Positions 9,112 through 18,143 of a stretch of DNA of 64,000 nucleotides are shown here, piece after piece (position 1 is the first letter of the stretch; each line of letters starts with the position of its first letter). A program made the position numbers and the translations under genes. The DNA is from Algoriphagus machipongonensis. GTDB lineage: Bacteria > Bacteroidota > Bacteroidia > Cytophagales > Cyclobacteriaceae. Location: the NCBI RefSeq assembly GCF_000166275.1, contig NZ_CM001023.1:310001-374000 (forward strand), read 5' to 3'. The notes under the pieces were generated by a model that made no database searches, was not told the origin of the DNA, and was given only the letters and a program-made list of their open reading frames with translations.

Positions 9112-10335
9112 TTATTTTCCTTTTTCTCCGATGGAAATCATTGCACATCTGAAACCAATTGCATTTGTAGCAGAGTCTTGGTGCATGAATCTACGGGTAC
9201 CTGGAGAAAGCCAGTAGGCTACATCTTTCCAAGAACCACCTTTATAAACTCTAAATTCATCGCTCAACATAGAAGTTTCGTAGTTCTCAATTTCATCAAA
9301 AGATCCATCTTTTCTCAAGGGGTTCAAATCATCAAAATCTTGATAAGATAGTGGTCGGTAAACATCATATACCCACTCATTCATATTACCTGCCATATGA
9401 TATAATCCAAAATCATTTGGAGCCATATCGTAAACATTGGTTGGAAGGATTTCACCGTCATTTCTTTGATTACCAGCGATACCCGCGTAATCACCACGAC
9501 CTCTTTTGAAGTTGGCTAAGAAATCACCTTGCTTACCTTTTCTTTTCACATTGTAAGGGTTTCTAACGCCTCTACCATCCCAAGGATAGATTCTACCGTA
9601 CTCTTGATTTTCATCCAAGTACTGCGTACCAATCATCGCCTTAGCTGCATATTCCCACTCACCTTCATTAGGAAGTCTGAAATCAGCCATCGCCACACCT
9701 CTTTCAATCAATTGATTTTTGGTAAAGGAAGAGTCGATTCCTCTTTCTTCTCTCACTAGCTCCTGAACATATTCTGTTCTCCACTTGGAATAAGCATTTG
9801 CTTGCACCCAAGAGACACCAGCAACAGGATAGAAATTAAAACCTGGGAATCTGAAATAATAAGATTGGTATAAGTCATTGAATGACATTTCACCTGACCA
9901 TACATCTTCAGAAGGTTCTAATTTTAAGATGGAATCAGCACTGACATTTTTCTTCATATTGAAAAGGAATTCACGATAATCATTGTTCGTGATTTCTGTT
10001 TCATCCATGTAGAAATTTGAGATAGTTACTGTTCTCTCCAAGTTATCGCGGAATGCCATAACATCTTCCTCTTGCGTACCCAAAACAGCACGTCCACCCT
10101 GAATAAATTTCAAGTTGGGTCCAGGAATTTGTTCAGCATTTTTCGCCACGAAAAAATTGGTGGAGTCATTTTCTTCAAAGCTGAATTCTGCACCTGTGGT
10201 CGCGCTTGTTTTACCGGGCTTATTGGCAGTCCTTCTACCATAACCTGGAGTTTTGTTACAAGAGGTAAGAATAGAACCAGCCACAATAACCATTGCTGCG
10301 GTCCACATTCCCCAAGATTTGTTACTCAGACGCAT
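9112..10335 (-). CDS. gldJ: Gliding motility lipoprotein GldJ (formylglycine-generating-enzyme fold)
   Basis: A 407-residue protein with a lipobox ILTSC (Cys26). The body is an FGE/SUMF1 domain: FYMDETEITNNDYREFL, PVAGVSWVQANAYSKWR, LPNEGEWEYAA and a C-terminal YKGGSWKD...RCAM. Segments such as YPWDG, LANFKRGRGDYAGIAG and APNDFGLYHMAGNMNEWVYD closely match GldJ of Flavobacterium. GldJ is an outer-membrane lipoprotein required for gliding and for stability of the type IX secretion components. The closely related GldK is the main alternative, but a following gldLMN set is absent. A -33/-7 promoter lies just upstream. Confidence 0.8.
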   Translation of the reverse strand: MRLSNKSWGMWTAAMVIVAGSILTSCNKTPGYGRRTANKPGKTSATTGAEFSFEENDSTNFFVAKNAEQIPGPNLKFIQGGRAVLGTQEEDVMAFRDNLERTVTISNFYMDETEITNNDYREFLFNMKKNVSADSILKLEPSEDVWSGEMSFNDLYQSYYFRFPGFNFYPVAGVSWVQANAYSKWRTEYVQELVREERGIDSSFTKNQLIERGVAMADFRLPNEGEWEYAAKAMIGTQYLDENQEYGRIYPWDGRGVRNPYNVKRKGKQGDFLANFKRGRGDYAGIAGNQRNDGEILPTNVYDMAPNDFGLYHMAGNMNEWVYDVYRPLSYQDFDDLNPLRKDGSFDEIENYETSMLSDEFRVYKGGSWKDVAYWLSPGTRRFMHQDSATNAIGFRCAMISIGEKGK

Positions 10336-10367
10336 ATTTATAAGTATTTAAGGTCTTGATCAATTCG

Positions 10368-10398
10368 TAAATATAGAAGCTATACGGGCTACTTCCAA
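10368..10398 (-). promoter_or_regulatory. Bacteroidota-type promoter of gldJ
   Basis: Read on the minus strand, TTG (10396-10398) is followed after 20 bases by TATATTTA (10368-10375). This is one mismatch from the -7 consensus TAnnTTTG at the usual -33/-7 spacing. The -7 box ends 32 bases before the gldJ start. Confidence 0.55.
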
Positions 10399-10512
10399 TC
10401 GTTTTTTATGTCAGCAAGATTGATAAATGCACTTTAACATGCAAAATCTCAATTTATCTGCAAAATCGGTATGGGAAACTACAATATTTATGCCAGTTAA
10501 ACTTTATTAAAA

Positions 10513-13500
10513 TCAAGCCTCTGACATCTCATTTAAGGCATTTTGGGCTTTTGAAATGGTTGAAATTTCCGCAACTGTAAGAATCAAACGGTTTTTATGT
10601 TCTTTTATTTTGCTTCTCTTGGCATGAATCTGTACAAATTTCATGATTTTTCCGAAAATTTCGGAAGAATAAAAATCATCTCTTGATGATGGAAGCAAAT
10701 AACACTTCATTTGATTTCCCTTTAGCATAAGCTTTTCTATCCCTAATCGTTCGGCCATCCACCTCAGTCTCACTGTTTCCATCAAGTCTTTCACGGATTC
10801 TGGTAATGGCCCAAATCGATCTGCTAGCATAGTAGAAAATTTGGCCAATTCTTCTTCATTTTTGATAGCATCTAACTTGGAATACAGACCAAGCCGCTCT
10901 GAAATATTGCTGACGTACTCTTCAGGGATCAACAGTTCCAAATCCGTCTCAATTGTACAATCCTGAACCAAGACTTTGACTTTTTCTTTCAGGTCCACCT
11001 CAAATAATGCTGCGAATTCATTCTCCTTCAATTCAGTGACAGCCTCATCTAGGATTTTATGGTACATCTCAAACCCAAGGTCTGTGATAAATCCACTTTG
11101 CTCCGCACCAAGAAGATTGCCGGCACCTCTGATATCTAAATCTTTCATGGCCACTTTAAAGCCATCTCCCAGATCAGAAAATTCCTCTAATGTTTGAAGT
11201 CTCTTCCTTGCTTCAGGTGTAAGTCCAGACATCGGTTGAGTCAATAAAAAACAAAATGCTTTCTTATTACTTCTACCTACTCTTCCCCGCATCTGGTGTA
11301 AGTCACTCAATCCAAACATATGAGCTCGGTTGATGATGATGGTATTAGCATTAGGAATATCCAAACCTGATTCGATGATATTGGTAGAAACCAGTACATC
11401 GTATTCATGGTGGATGAAATCGACCATGATTTTTTCCAGTTTTTTTCCATCCATTTGACCATGAGCTCCTATCACTCGGGCATCTGGAACCAATTTCATA
11501 ATCAAATTCGCGATGCTATCAATCTCACCCACACGGTTGTGGACGAAAAATACCTGCCCACCTCTTCGTAATTCATAAGCCACTGCATCACGGATGGTTT
11601 CTTCCTGAAATGTCGCCACCTCAGTAGTAACAGGTTGCCTGTTTGGTGGAGGTGTTGCAATTACCGAAAGGTCTCTTGCCCCCATTAGTGAAAAATGCAG
11701 CGTTCTGGGGATAGGTGTTGCTGTTAAAGTAAGTACATCTACATTTACCCTTAGATTTTTCAACTGGTCTTTGACTTTGACACCAAACTTTTGCTCCTCA
11801 TCAATGACTAGGAGACCCAAATCTCTGAAGACGATATCCTTGTTGACAATCTTGTGGGTTCCTACTAAAATGTCGATTTCACCAGACTTGACCTGGGAGA
11901 TAATTTCTTTGATTTGCTTTGCTGTGCGAAAACGGTTGATGTATTCCACCTTCACCGGGAGATTTTCCAGCCGTTCGCTAAAGGTCTGGTAATGCTGCAT
12001 CGCCAAAATGGTCGTTGGAACGAGCACTGCAACTTGCTTTCTGTCATTTACGGCTTTAAATGCTGCTCGAATTGCGACTTCTGTCTTACCAAAACCTACA
12101 TCTCCACAAACTAGGCGATCCATGGGGTAGGATTTTTCCATATCGGCTTTGACATCTTCTGTTGCCAAGGCCTGATCGGGGGTATCCTCATATATGAAAG
12201 AGGATTCCAGCTCCACCTGAAGAACAGAGTCCTTGGTAAAGGGATAGCCATTTGCTGACCTCCGTTTGGCATATAGTGCAATCAAGTCCTTTGCAATATC
12301 CTTGACCTTGATTTTGACTCTTTTCTTTTTATTGTCCCATTCTGGAGATCCGAGCTTCGACATGGAGGGCATGGTGCCTTCCTGACCTGAATACTTGGAT
12401 ATTTTATGAAGAGAATGAATGTTGACGTACAAAAGGTCATCGTCTCGAAAGACCAATCTTACTGCCTCTTGGAGTTTTCCATTTACATCCACTTTTTCTA
12501 AGCCTGCAAACCTACCGACTCCATAATCTACGTGCACAATGTAATCTCCGGGATGAAGTGCCTTTAACTCCTTAATCGTAAGGGCCTTGGATTTACTCGC
12601 TTTGTTTTTGGTCCTATATCGATGAAATCTCTCAAAAAGCTGGTGATCGGTATAACAAACTAATTTAAGTAGTCGGTCCTCAAATCCTTCTCTCAAGCCT
12701 AAGAGCATGCTTTGTACCTGAAGTGTAGGGTCCAGCTCTCTAAAAATGCCTAGTAAGCGCTCAATTTGTTTTTCATTTTCTGCAGTCAGGATATTGATAA
12801 ATCCCTTCTTCTCGTTTTCAGAAAAGTTTTCTACCAGAAGGTCAAAATTCTTATTGAAGGAAGGCTGAGGTTTACTTTCCCATTGAATTTGCTTGCTGTT
12901 TTTTAAATAAAATTGTCTGCCAAACTCAATCTGTGAATGTTTGCTCACCAATTCAACCAAGTCTTTTCCTTTGTCAAACAAATCTTCTGGTTTCAGCATC
13001 AGCTTATCTGTTTGAGTTTGCTGGGCGATCAAATCAAAAGACTGCTCCGCTTTATGAAAACACTCATCCATCACATCCAAAGTCAATTGATAATCTTTGT
13101 GCCATACTCTGCAATTTTCTGGCAGAAAGCTCAGGAAAGATTGACGTACTTCTTGAAGAAGTTTGGTTTGTACATTCGGGATCAAGGATATTTGATCCAC
13201 ACTGGCAATGGACAGCTGACTTTCTGGATCGAAAGTTCGGATACTTTCTATTTCTTTTCCGAATAGTTCTAGTCGGTAAGGGTTTTCATTAGCAAAAGAA
13301 AAGACATCCAAAATTCCCCCACGAATAGCAAACTGACCTGGTTCATATACGAAATCAGTTTTTTCAAAATCATAGCTGGTTAGAATTTCAGAGACAAATT
13401 CCATATCCACCGATTCACCTACTTTCGCTATAAAAGTATTTTCCTGTAGCGATCTTTTATTGATTACTCGTTCGTAAAGAGCCTCTGGATAGGTAATAAT

Positions 13501-13866
13501 AATCCTTGATTTCTCTTTGGCTTCCAGCACCATGTTCAGCATTTCTGCTCGCAAAAGTACATTGGCATTGTCTACTTCCTCGTATTGATAAGCCCTCTTA
13601 AAACTAGAAGGAAAAATCATGTGTTCTTCTGTGTCAAGCAGGTTTTGTAAATCCGAGTTGAGGTAGGCAGCTTCCTCCTTATCCTGTGCTACAATAAGGT
13701 GATATCCCCCATGTTCCTGAAAATAGGAAGCGAGCAATATCATATCCAAACTTCCGGAAACTCCTTTTAACTGAATTTTAAAGGGTTCCTCTTGGTTCAA
13801 TTCATGCGCAAGAGTCTGAAAAATCGGGTCAGATTTATATAAAGAAAGAAAAGACTGTCGATCCAA
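10513..13866 (-). CDS. mfd: Transcription-repair coupling factor Mfd
   Basis: A 1117-residue protein of full Mfd length. The N-terminal part (about 1-350) is the UvrB-like region (GSLDMILLASYFQEHGG, FAIRGGILDVFSF). A CarD/RID RNA-polymerase-binding domain follows at about 440-510 (HPGDYIVHVDYGVGRFAGL). The RecG-like translocase has Walker A GDVGFGKTE, the DEEQ box (VIDEEQKFG), LTATPIPRT and GRVGRSNKKAF. The C-terminal TRCF domain is present. Mfd removes stalled RNA polymerase at lesions and recruits UvrA. It is monocistronic, with 177 bases to gldJ. Confidence 0.95.
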   Translation of the reverse strand: MDRQSFLSLYKSDPIFQTLAHELNQEEPFKIQLKGVSGSLDMILLASYFQEHGGYHLIVAQDKEEAAYLNSDLQNLLDTEEHMIFPSSFKRAYQYEEVDNANVLLRAEMLNMVLEAKEKSRIIITYPEALYERVINKRSLQENTFIAKVGESVDMEFVSEILTSYDFEKTDFVYEPGQFAIRGGILDVFSFANENPYRLELFGKEIESIRTFDPESQLSIASVDQISLIPNVQTKLLQEVRQSFLSFLPENCRVWHKDYQLTLDVMDECFHKAEQSFDLIAQQTQTDKLMLKPEDLFDKGKDLVELVSKHSQIEFGRQFYLKNSKQIQWESKPQPSFNKNFDLLVENFSENEKKGFINILTAENEKQIERLLGIFRELDPTLQVQSMLLGLREGFEDRLLKLVCYTDHQLFERFHRYRTKNKASKSKALTIKELKALHPGDYIVHVDYGVGRFAGLEKVDVNGKLQEAVRLVFRDDDLLYVNIHSLHKISKYSGQEGTMPSMSKLGSPEWDNKKKRVKIKVKDIAKDLIALYAKRRSANGYPFTKDSVLQVELESSFIYEDTPDQALATEDVKADMEKSYPMDRLVCGDVGFGKTEVAIRAAFKAVNDRKQVAVLVPTTILAMQHYQTFSERLENLPVKVEYINRFRTAKQIKEIISQVKSGEIDILVGTHKIVNKDIVFRDLGLLVIDEEQKFGVKVKDQLKNLRVNVDVLTLTATPIPRTLHFSLMGARDLSVIATPPPNRQPVTTEVATFQEETIRDAVAYELRRGGQVFFVHNRVGEIDSIANLIMKLVPDARVIGAHGQMDGKKLEKIMVDFIHHEYDVLVSTNIIESGLDIPNANTIIINRAHMFGLSDLHQMRGRVGRSNKKAFCFLLTQPMSGLTPEARKRLQTLEEFSDLGDGFKVAMKDLDIRGAGNLLGAEQSGFITDLGFEMYHKILDEAVTELKENEFAALFEVDLKEKVKVLVQDCTIETDLELLIPEEYVSNISERLGLYSKLDAIKNEEELAKFSTMLADRFGPLPESVKDLMETVRLRWMAERLGIEKLMLKGNQMKCYLLPSSRDDFYSSEIFGKIMKFVQIHAKRSKIKEHKNRLILTVAEISTISKAQNALNEMSEA

Positions 13867-13900
13867 AATGGTGGTTTTTGTATGGGATGATTTAAGAAGA

Positions 13901-13908
13901 CAAATTTA
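13901..13908 (-). promoter_or_regulatory. Candidate -7 box of mfd
   Basis: TAAATTTG on the minus strand matches TAnnTTTG exactly, 34 bases before the mfd start. I see no TTG at the -33 distance, so support is partial. Confidence 0.4.
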
Positions 13909-13989
13909 GGGCATTCTACTGTCTTTTGGGCTAAATTGAATTGATTTAGAAAATTATGAACCTATGGAGCTGTAAAATGTTTAGCTGTC

Positions 13990-14604
13990 ATGGAGCATCC
14001 AAAAGAGACCAAAACTTGGCTACAGAGATTGGAAAGTCTGCATCATTACGAAACGCTTTTGTTTTTGGGAATGGTGGGCAGTGGTCTTCTTTTTCTTTTT
14101 TTGACGGTTGCTTTTCTCTTTTCGGATCGAAAATACCTTGAGGGACTGAATCAGAAAGTTCCGGTTTCATTTGTTGTTTCCACGGTTCTGATCATTCTGA
14201 GTGGCTATACAGCTACCAAAATGAGGTACTATTATCAAGAAGAAAATACCCTAAAACTTCAGGCTGCCCTTCGAAACACCCTTCTACTTGGTTTGGCTTT
14301 TACGCTTTTCCAGTTAGTAGGATGGCTGGAGTTGACGAATATGGGTGTTAATTTTACAGGAATCCCCAGCGGAAGCTTCCTCTATGTGTTATCCGGTATT
14401 CATATTTTCCACTTATTGGGAGCGATGATTTTTGCCATCATTTTATTGCGGCAGATTCGAAAGCACCAAGAAGACCAGATCAAAAATCTTGTGTTGCTTA
14501 CCAATCCTTATGAAAAAATGAGGATTCGGTTATTCACAGTCTATTGGCACTTTATGGATGCAATCTGGTTGATTTTGTTTTTCCTTTTTGTCCTAAGTTT
14601 TTAA
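13990..14604 (+). CDS. Cytochrome c oxidase subunit III-like membrane protein (orphan)
   Basis: A 204-residue integral membrane protein with five hydrophobic segments. The segment LSGIHIFHLLGAMIFAIIL and the C-terminal VYWHFMDAIWLILFFLFVL are the conserved helices of heme-copper oxidase subunit III ('G-x-H-x-x-H' and 'Y-W-H-F-x-D-x-x-W'). Subunit III normally sits beside subunits I, II and IV. None is nearby, and the next gene is an unrelated SRPBCC protein. In E. coli-type numbering the protein is full length for a five-helix subunit. Possible roles are a stand-alone accessory subunit or a nitric-oxide-reductase-like NorE; sequence alone does not decide. Confidence 0.75.
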   Translation: MEHPKETKTWLQRLESLHHYETLLFLGMVGSGLLFLFLTVAFLFSDRKYLEGLNQKVPVSFVVSTVLIILSGYTATKMRYYYQEENTLKLQAALRNTLLLGLAFTLFQLVGWLELTNMGVNFTGIPSGSFLYVLSGIHIFHLLGAMIFAIILLRQIRKHQEDQIKNLVLLTNPYEKMRIRLFTVYWHFMDAIWLILFFLFVLSF

Positions 14605-14611
14605 ATCAAGT

Positions 14612-15055
14612 ATGAAACTGACTCTTAAAACTTCGGTAGAGAAAGATTATCTAGCAGTAAAAGCTGAATTTGGGAAGGAGCTATTTGAAAAGCTTAATCC
14701 ACCTTTCCCACCAGTAAAACTCCTACAGTTTGATGGATCCAAGAAAGGGGATTTGGTATCTCTGGAGTTAAACTTTATTCTTTTTCGCCAAAAATGGATA
14801 AGTGAAATTGTGGAAGATCAAACAAATGAAAAGGAATTCTACTTTGTGGATCAAGGCAAGATTTTACCTTTCTTCCTAAAAAGCTGGAAACATAAGCATC
14901 GCATCATTAAATCTGAAAATGGAAGTATCATACAGGATGAAATCAACTATTCTTCCCCTTTCGGGTTAATGACATTCCTGATGTATCCCTTGCTATGGGT
15001 ACAATTTGCCTATAGAAAACCCATTTACCGCAGGTTTTTTAGAAAGGAGAGTTAG
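14612..15055 (+). CDS. SRPBCC (START-like) superfamily protein
   Basis: A 147-residue soluble protein without signal peptide. It begins with a strand and helix (LTLKTSVEKDYLAVKAEFGKE), followed by repeated strands and a C-terminal helix rich in aromatic and basic residues (FLMYPLLWVQFAYRKPIYRRFF). This is the helix-grip arrangement of SRPBCC ligand-binding proteins common in Bacteroidota. It starts 7 bases after the subunit III-like gene, so the two are probably one transcript. Its last 4 bases overlap the 3' end of the Fur-family gene on the other strand. The ligand is unknown. Confidence 0.6.
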   Translation: MKLTLKTSVEKDYLAVKAEFGKELFEKLNPPFPPVKLLQFDGSKKGDLVSLELNFILFRQKWISEIVEDQTNEKEFYFVDQGKILPFFLKSWKHKHRIIKSENGSIIQDEINYSSPFGLMTFLMYPLLWVQFAYRKPIYRRFFRKES

Positions 15056-15525
15056 ACTAAGTCCAATTTGTTTTCACAGTCTTTGATGAGGCAGTCACCA
15101 TATAATACCAGAGAATGACTTTTGATGGAGGAGTTAAATTCTGCTCCCACAGTCTCCTTGATCTCATTGATTTTTGGATCGGAGAATTCTCGGATTTTTC
15201 TACATTGGTTGCAGACATGATGGTCATGATGCTTGTAAGTCAAAGCCTGCTCATATAAAGCCACTTTGTCTTTAAACTGGTGCTTGACAGCAAGGCCACT
15301 TTCTACCAAAAGATCCAATGTGTTGTAAATAGTCGCTCGACTGATGGTATAACCCTTATTGCGCATGCTAAGAAAAAGGCCCTCTACATCCATGTGCTCA
15401 TCCTCTGGCAAGGAATAAAGCTCATCGATCACTGAAAACCTTTCTGGGGTTTTTCTACTTCCTTTTTTGGAGAGAAAATATTCAAAAATCTTTTTCGCTT
15501 TTTCTATAAGTGCTTTATCGGCCAT
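15052..15525 (-). CDS. Fur-family metalloregulator (Fur/PerR/Zur type)
   Basis: A 157-residue protein. The winged helix includes TPERFSVIDELYSL and the recognition helix ISRATIYNTLDLLVESGL ('S-R-A-T-I/V-Y-N/R-T-L'). The dimerisation half has the metal motif HHDHHVCNQC and a C-terminal CLIKDC, which together supply the four cysteines of the structural zinc site. Metal specificity cannot be fixed from sequence. The gene diverges from the retropepsin/PDZ gene and is convergent with the SRPBCC gene. A sensing role in iron or peroxide stress is the family expectation only. Confidence 0.88.
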   Translation of the reverse strand: MADKALIEKAKKIFEYFLSKKGSRKTPERFSVIDELYSLPEDEHMDVEGLFLSMRNKGYTISRATIYNTLDLLVESGLAVKHQFKDKVALYEQALTYKHHDHHVCNQCRKIREFSDPKINEIKETVGAEFNSSIKSHSLVLYGDCLIKDCENKLDLV

Positions 15526-15657
15526 ATTTTGGATACTAAAAAATAAAGATGAGAGATTCTATGATTTTTGGCAAGGGGAGCAAACAATTCTACGCTTATT
15601 TGGTATTAATCTAAATTCAACAAAGAATCATCAAATCCGTAAAAGATGTTGTTGTCA

Positions 15658-15688
15658 ATGGAATTTAAGAAATTCCATATGCTTTTTT
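15658..15688 (+). terminator. Orphan terminator-like hairpin
   Basis: ATGGAATTT and AAATTCCAT form a perfect 9-base stem with a 3-base loop (15658-15678), followed by ATGC and nine T. No plus-strand gene precedes it: the neighbours are the minus-strand Fur gene and the downstream protease. It could end a short RNA, act as an attenuator, or be an operator. Confidence 0.5.
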
Positions 15689-15735
15689 TTTAAAAAGGAT
15701 TAACTTATAACTGTCACCCAGGTTACTAAGCCCAA

Positions 15736-16989
15736 ATGAATCATAGGATTGCTGTACTTCTATTTTTATGCTTTTTCTTTATAGAAAAGGGGATTTCCCA
15801 AGTACCGGGGTTTTATATGAAAGAAGAAAAGAGGAAAGTTCAAATCCCTTTTTACGCCTCGAATAATTTAATCATTTTACCAGTTTCGATCAATGGAAAT
15901 TACCCTGTCAACTTTCTAGTAGACACCGGTGTTCGCGCCAATATCCTCTTTAGCAAGAGTCTAGGAGATGCAATGGAACTGTCCTATTCTCGAGAACTCA
16001 ATTTAGTGGGAGCGGATGGAGCCGCAAGTCTGGTGGCATTTGTTTCACCCTCTAACCATTTAGACCTTGGGCCATTAGAAGGAACTTTCCAAAACTTATT
16101 GGTTTTGGAGGAGGACTTTTTGGAATTGGAAAAAGTGATCGGAATTCCGATTTATGGGATCATTGGCTATGAGTTTTTTAAATACAACCCGATCAAGATT
16201 GATTATGACCAGGAAATGATTTCCTTTTATCAGCGAGGAGCATTGAAATGGAAACCCCTATTTTATAAAAAGCTGGATATGATTATTGAGGGGCAAAAAC
16301 CCTATATCGAGGCTAAAGTAAAACAAGAAAATGGACCGGTGCTGGAAACCAAATTATTGATTGACACTGGGGCAAATCATGGCTTGTTGTTAAATAAGGA
16401 GACTTCCAATGACATATTCTTGCCCAATCGTTTTATTGAAACCCAGCTTGGTCAGAGTTTAGGTGGAGAGCTATTTGGCTTTATTGGTAGGGTGAAAAAC
16501 TTGAAAATCAAAAATATGCGCTTAGACGAGGTTCTTACTTCCTATCCCGAGGAGACACCGTTTAGCTATGTGATCAAAGAATCTGGAAGGCAAGGAAGCT
16601 TGGGATCAGAAGTCTTAGGGAGGATGAATATGATTTATGATTATCCAAGAGAAAGGGTTTTGATCCAAAAAGGTGATAATTTCTACCAGCCATTTGAGTA
16701 TGATATGAGTGGCATGTCATTGAAAAAAGTGCCAACCGAGGAAAATAGGATTTATGTCAGTCAGGTTAGAGTCAATTCTCCAGCAAGCGAGGTAGGCATT
16801 GTGACTTTTGACGAAATTCTCTCCATTAATAAAGTCCCAATTTTTATCTGGGAGTTACATGAAATCATTAAATTATTTCGATCCGAAGATGGAAAAGAAA
16901 TTGACTTGGAGATCAGAAGGTATGAAGGAGAAGATATAGAGAAATACGAAGATCTTCAGTTTCGAATCGTGCTAGAAAAGCAGATTTGA
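15736..16989 (+). CDS. Retropepsin-like aspartyl protease with PDZ domain
   Basis: A 417-residue protein with a signal peptide (about 1-22). Two pepsin-type half sites are present: FLVDTGVRANILF (Asp63-Thr-Gly) and LLIDTGANHGLLL (Asp210-Thr-Gly). One chain therefore carries both aspartates of a clan AA active site. A PDZ domain at about 330-400 contains VRVNSPASEVGI, the substrate-peptide groove region. The combination is a Bacteroidota family of periplasmic or envelope proteases of unknown substrate. It is monocistronic; an unusual hairpin precedes it at 15658-15688. Confidence 0.82.
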   Translation: MNHRIAVLLFLCFFFIEKGISQVPGFYMKEEKRKVQIPFYASNNLIILPVSINGNYPVNFLVDTGVRANILFSKSLGDAMELSYSRELNLVGADGAASLVAFVSPSNHLDLGPLEGTFQNLLVLEEDFLELEKVIGIPIYGIIGYEFFKYNPIKIDYDQEMISFYQRGALKWKPLFYKKLDMIIEGQKPYIEAKVKQENGPVLETKLLIDTGANHGLLLNKETSNDIFLPNRFIETQLGQSLGGELFGFIGRVKNLKIKNMRLDEVLTSYPEETPFSYVIKESGRQGSLGSEVLGRMNMIYDYPRERVLIQKGDNFYQPFEYDMSGMSLKKVPTEENRIYVSQVRVNSPASEVGIVTFDEILSINKVPIFIWELHEIIKLFRSEDGKEIDLEIRRYEGEDIEKYEDLQFRIVLEKQI

Positions 16990-17105
16990 GATATTGTGCG
17001 CCTATTCGAAGAAAAAAGGATATTTTTGACTTTCATTGGAGGGGAATAAAACTTCCCAATTCATATTCCGTGAATAATTCAGTTTACTAAACCAAAAGAG
17101 CAACT

Positions 17106-17696
17106 ATGAAAAAATTACTGATTCCTATTTTAATATTAGCCGTGGTCGGGATTTTCATCTATACCAAGGCAGTAGGAACCTATAATCAATTTGTCCAAAC
17201 TGAAGAGCAGATAAATGGACAATGGGCCGAGGTGGAAACCCAATATCAAAGAAGAGCTGATCTTATTCCAAACTTGGTGAATACGGTCAAAGGATATGCA
17301 GATTTTGAGCAAGAGACTTTAACAGGCGTTGTAGAGGCTAGAGCAAAAGCGACTTCGGTCAATGTGGATGCAAGTAATCTTACACCAGATAAATTAGCTC
17401 AATTTCAGGAGGCACAAGACCAACTTTCTGGAGCATTGAGTAGGCTTTTGGTCACTGTGGAGCGTTATCCTGATTTAAAAGCAAATCAAAACTTCCTAGA
17501 ACTTCAGGCTCAGTTGGAAGGAACAGAAAATAGAATTGCTGTGGCAAGACGGAAGTTTAACGAGTCGGTTCAGGCTTACAATTCAAACCTTCGGATATTC
17601 CCTAACAATATCTTTGCGGGCTGGTACGACTTCGAACAAAAAGGCTACTTTGAGGCCGCTGCAGGTTCAGAAAATGCCCCTTCAGTCCAGTTTTAA
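17106..17696 (+). CDS. lemA: LemA family protein
   Basis: A 196-residue protein with an N-terminal membrane anchor (about 4-22, LLIPILILAVVGIFIYTKA) and a helical body. The helices carry the LemA hallmark QWAEVETQYQRRADLIPNLV and the C-terminal YNSNLRIFPNNIFA. LemA proteins expose a long four-helix domain, probably to the periplasm; their molecular role is not settled. It heads a LemA-TPM-TPM group with gaps of 9 bases and an overlap, a conserved arrangement in many bacteria that implies a joint function in the envelope. Confidence 0.9.
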   Translation: MKKLLIPILILAVVGIFIYTKAVGTYNQFVQTEEQINGQWAEVETQYQRRADLIPNLVNTVKGYADFEQETLTGVVEARAKATSVNVDASNLTPDKLAQFQEAQDQLSGALSRLLVTVERYPDLKANQNFLELQAQLEGTENRIAVARRKFNESVQAYNSNLRIFPNNIFAGWYDFEQKGYFEAAAGSENAPSVQF

Positions 17697-17705
17697 TTAA
17701 TAGCT

Positions 17706-18143
17706 ATGGCTTCAAAATTATTCTCTTCTGCAGATAGAGAGGCGATTATTAACGCCATCAAATCTGCAGAGGTAGCTACATCAGGAGAGATTCAGGTACA
17801 CATAGAAAGTCGATGCAAAATCGATGTACTTGATAGAGCAGTGGAGGTTTTTGATAAACTTAAAATGTATCAAACTCAGGACAGAAACGGGGTATTATTT
17901 TACCTCGCAGTGACCGATAAGAAGTTTGCCATTTTAGGTGATTCAGGGATTAATGAAGCTGTCCCAGAGGATTTCTGGGAAAATATTAAAGAACAAATGG
18001 CCAGTCATTTCAAAGCTGGCGAATTTACACAAGGTCTGATAGAAGGCATTAATCAAGCCGGTAAGCAACTAGGAACGCATTTCCCTTATCAAGGTGATTC
18101 AGACATAAACGAACTTCCTGATGAGATTTCATTTGGATCCTAA
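17706..18143 (+). CDS. TPM (TLP18.3/Psb32/MOLO-1) domain protein, soluble
   Basis: A 145-residue protein with no signal peptide or membrane segment. The sequence SADREAIINAIKSAEVATSGEIQVHIESRC opens a TPM domain, followed by QDRNGVLFYLAVTDKKFAILGD and a C-terminal helix. The domain fills the whole protein. It lies 9 bases after lemA and its 3' end overlaps the next TPM gene by 23 bases. TPM domains are linked to photosystem repair in plants and to phosphatase-like or unknown roles in bacteria. This member is probably cytoplasmic, which separates it from its secreted neighbour. Confidence 0.85.
   Translation: MASKLFSSADREAIINAIKSAEVATSGEIQVHIESRCKIDVLDRAVEVFDKLKMYQTQDRNGVLFYLAVTDKKFAILGDSGINEAVPEDFWENIKEQMASHFKAGEFTQGLIEGINQAGKQLGTHFPYQGDSDINELPDEISFGS

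Noticed and set aside
12933..13292. Two overlapping plus-strand frames inside mfd
   Set aside because: Both are opposite the conserved Mfd coding sequence and show no domain or start context.
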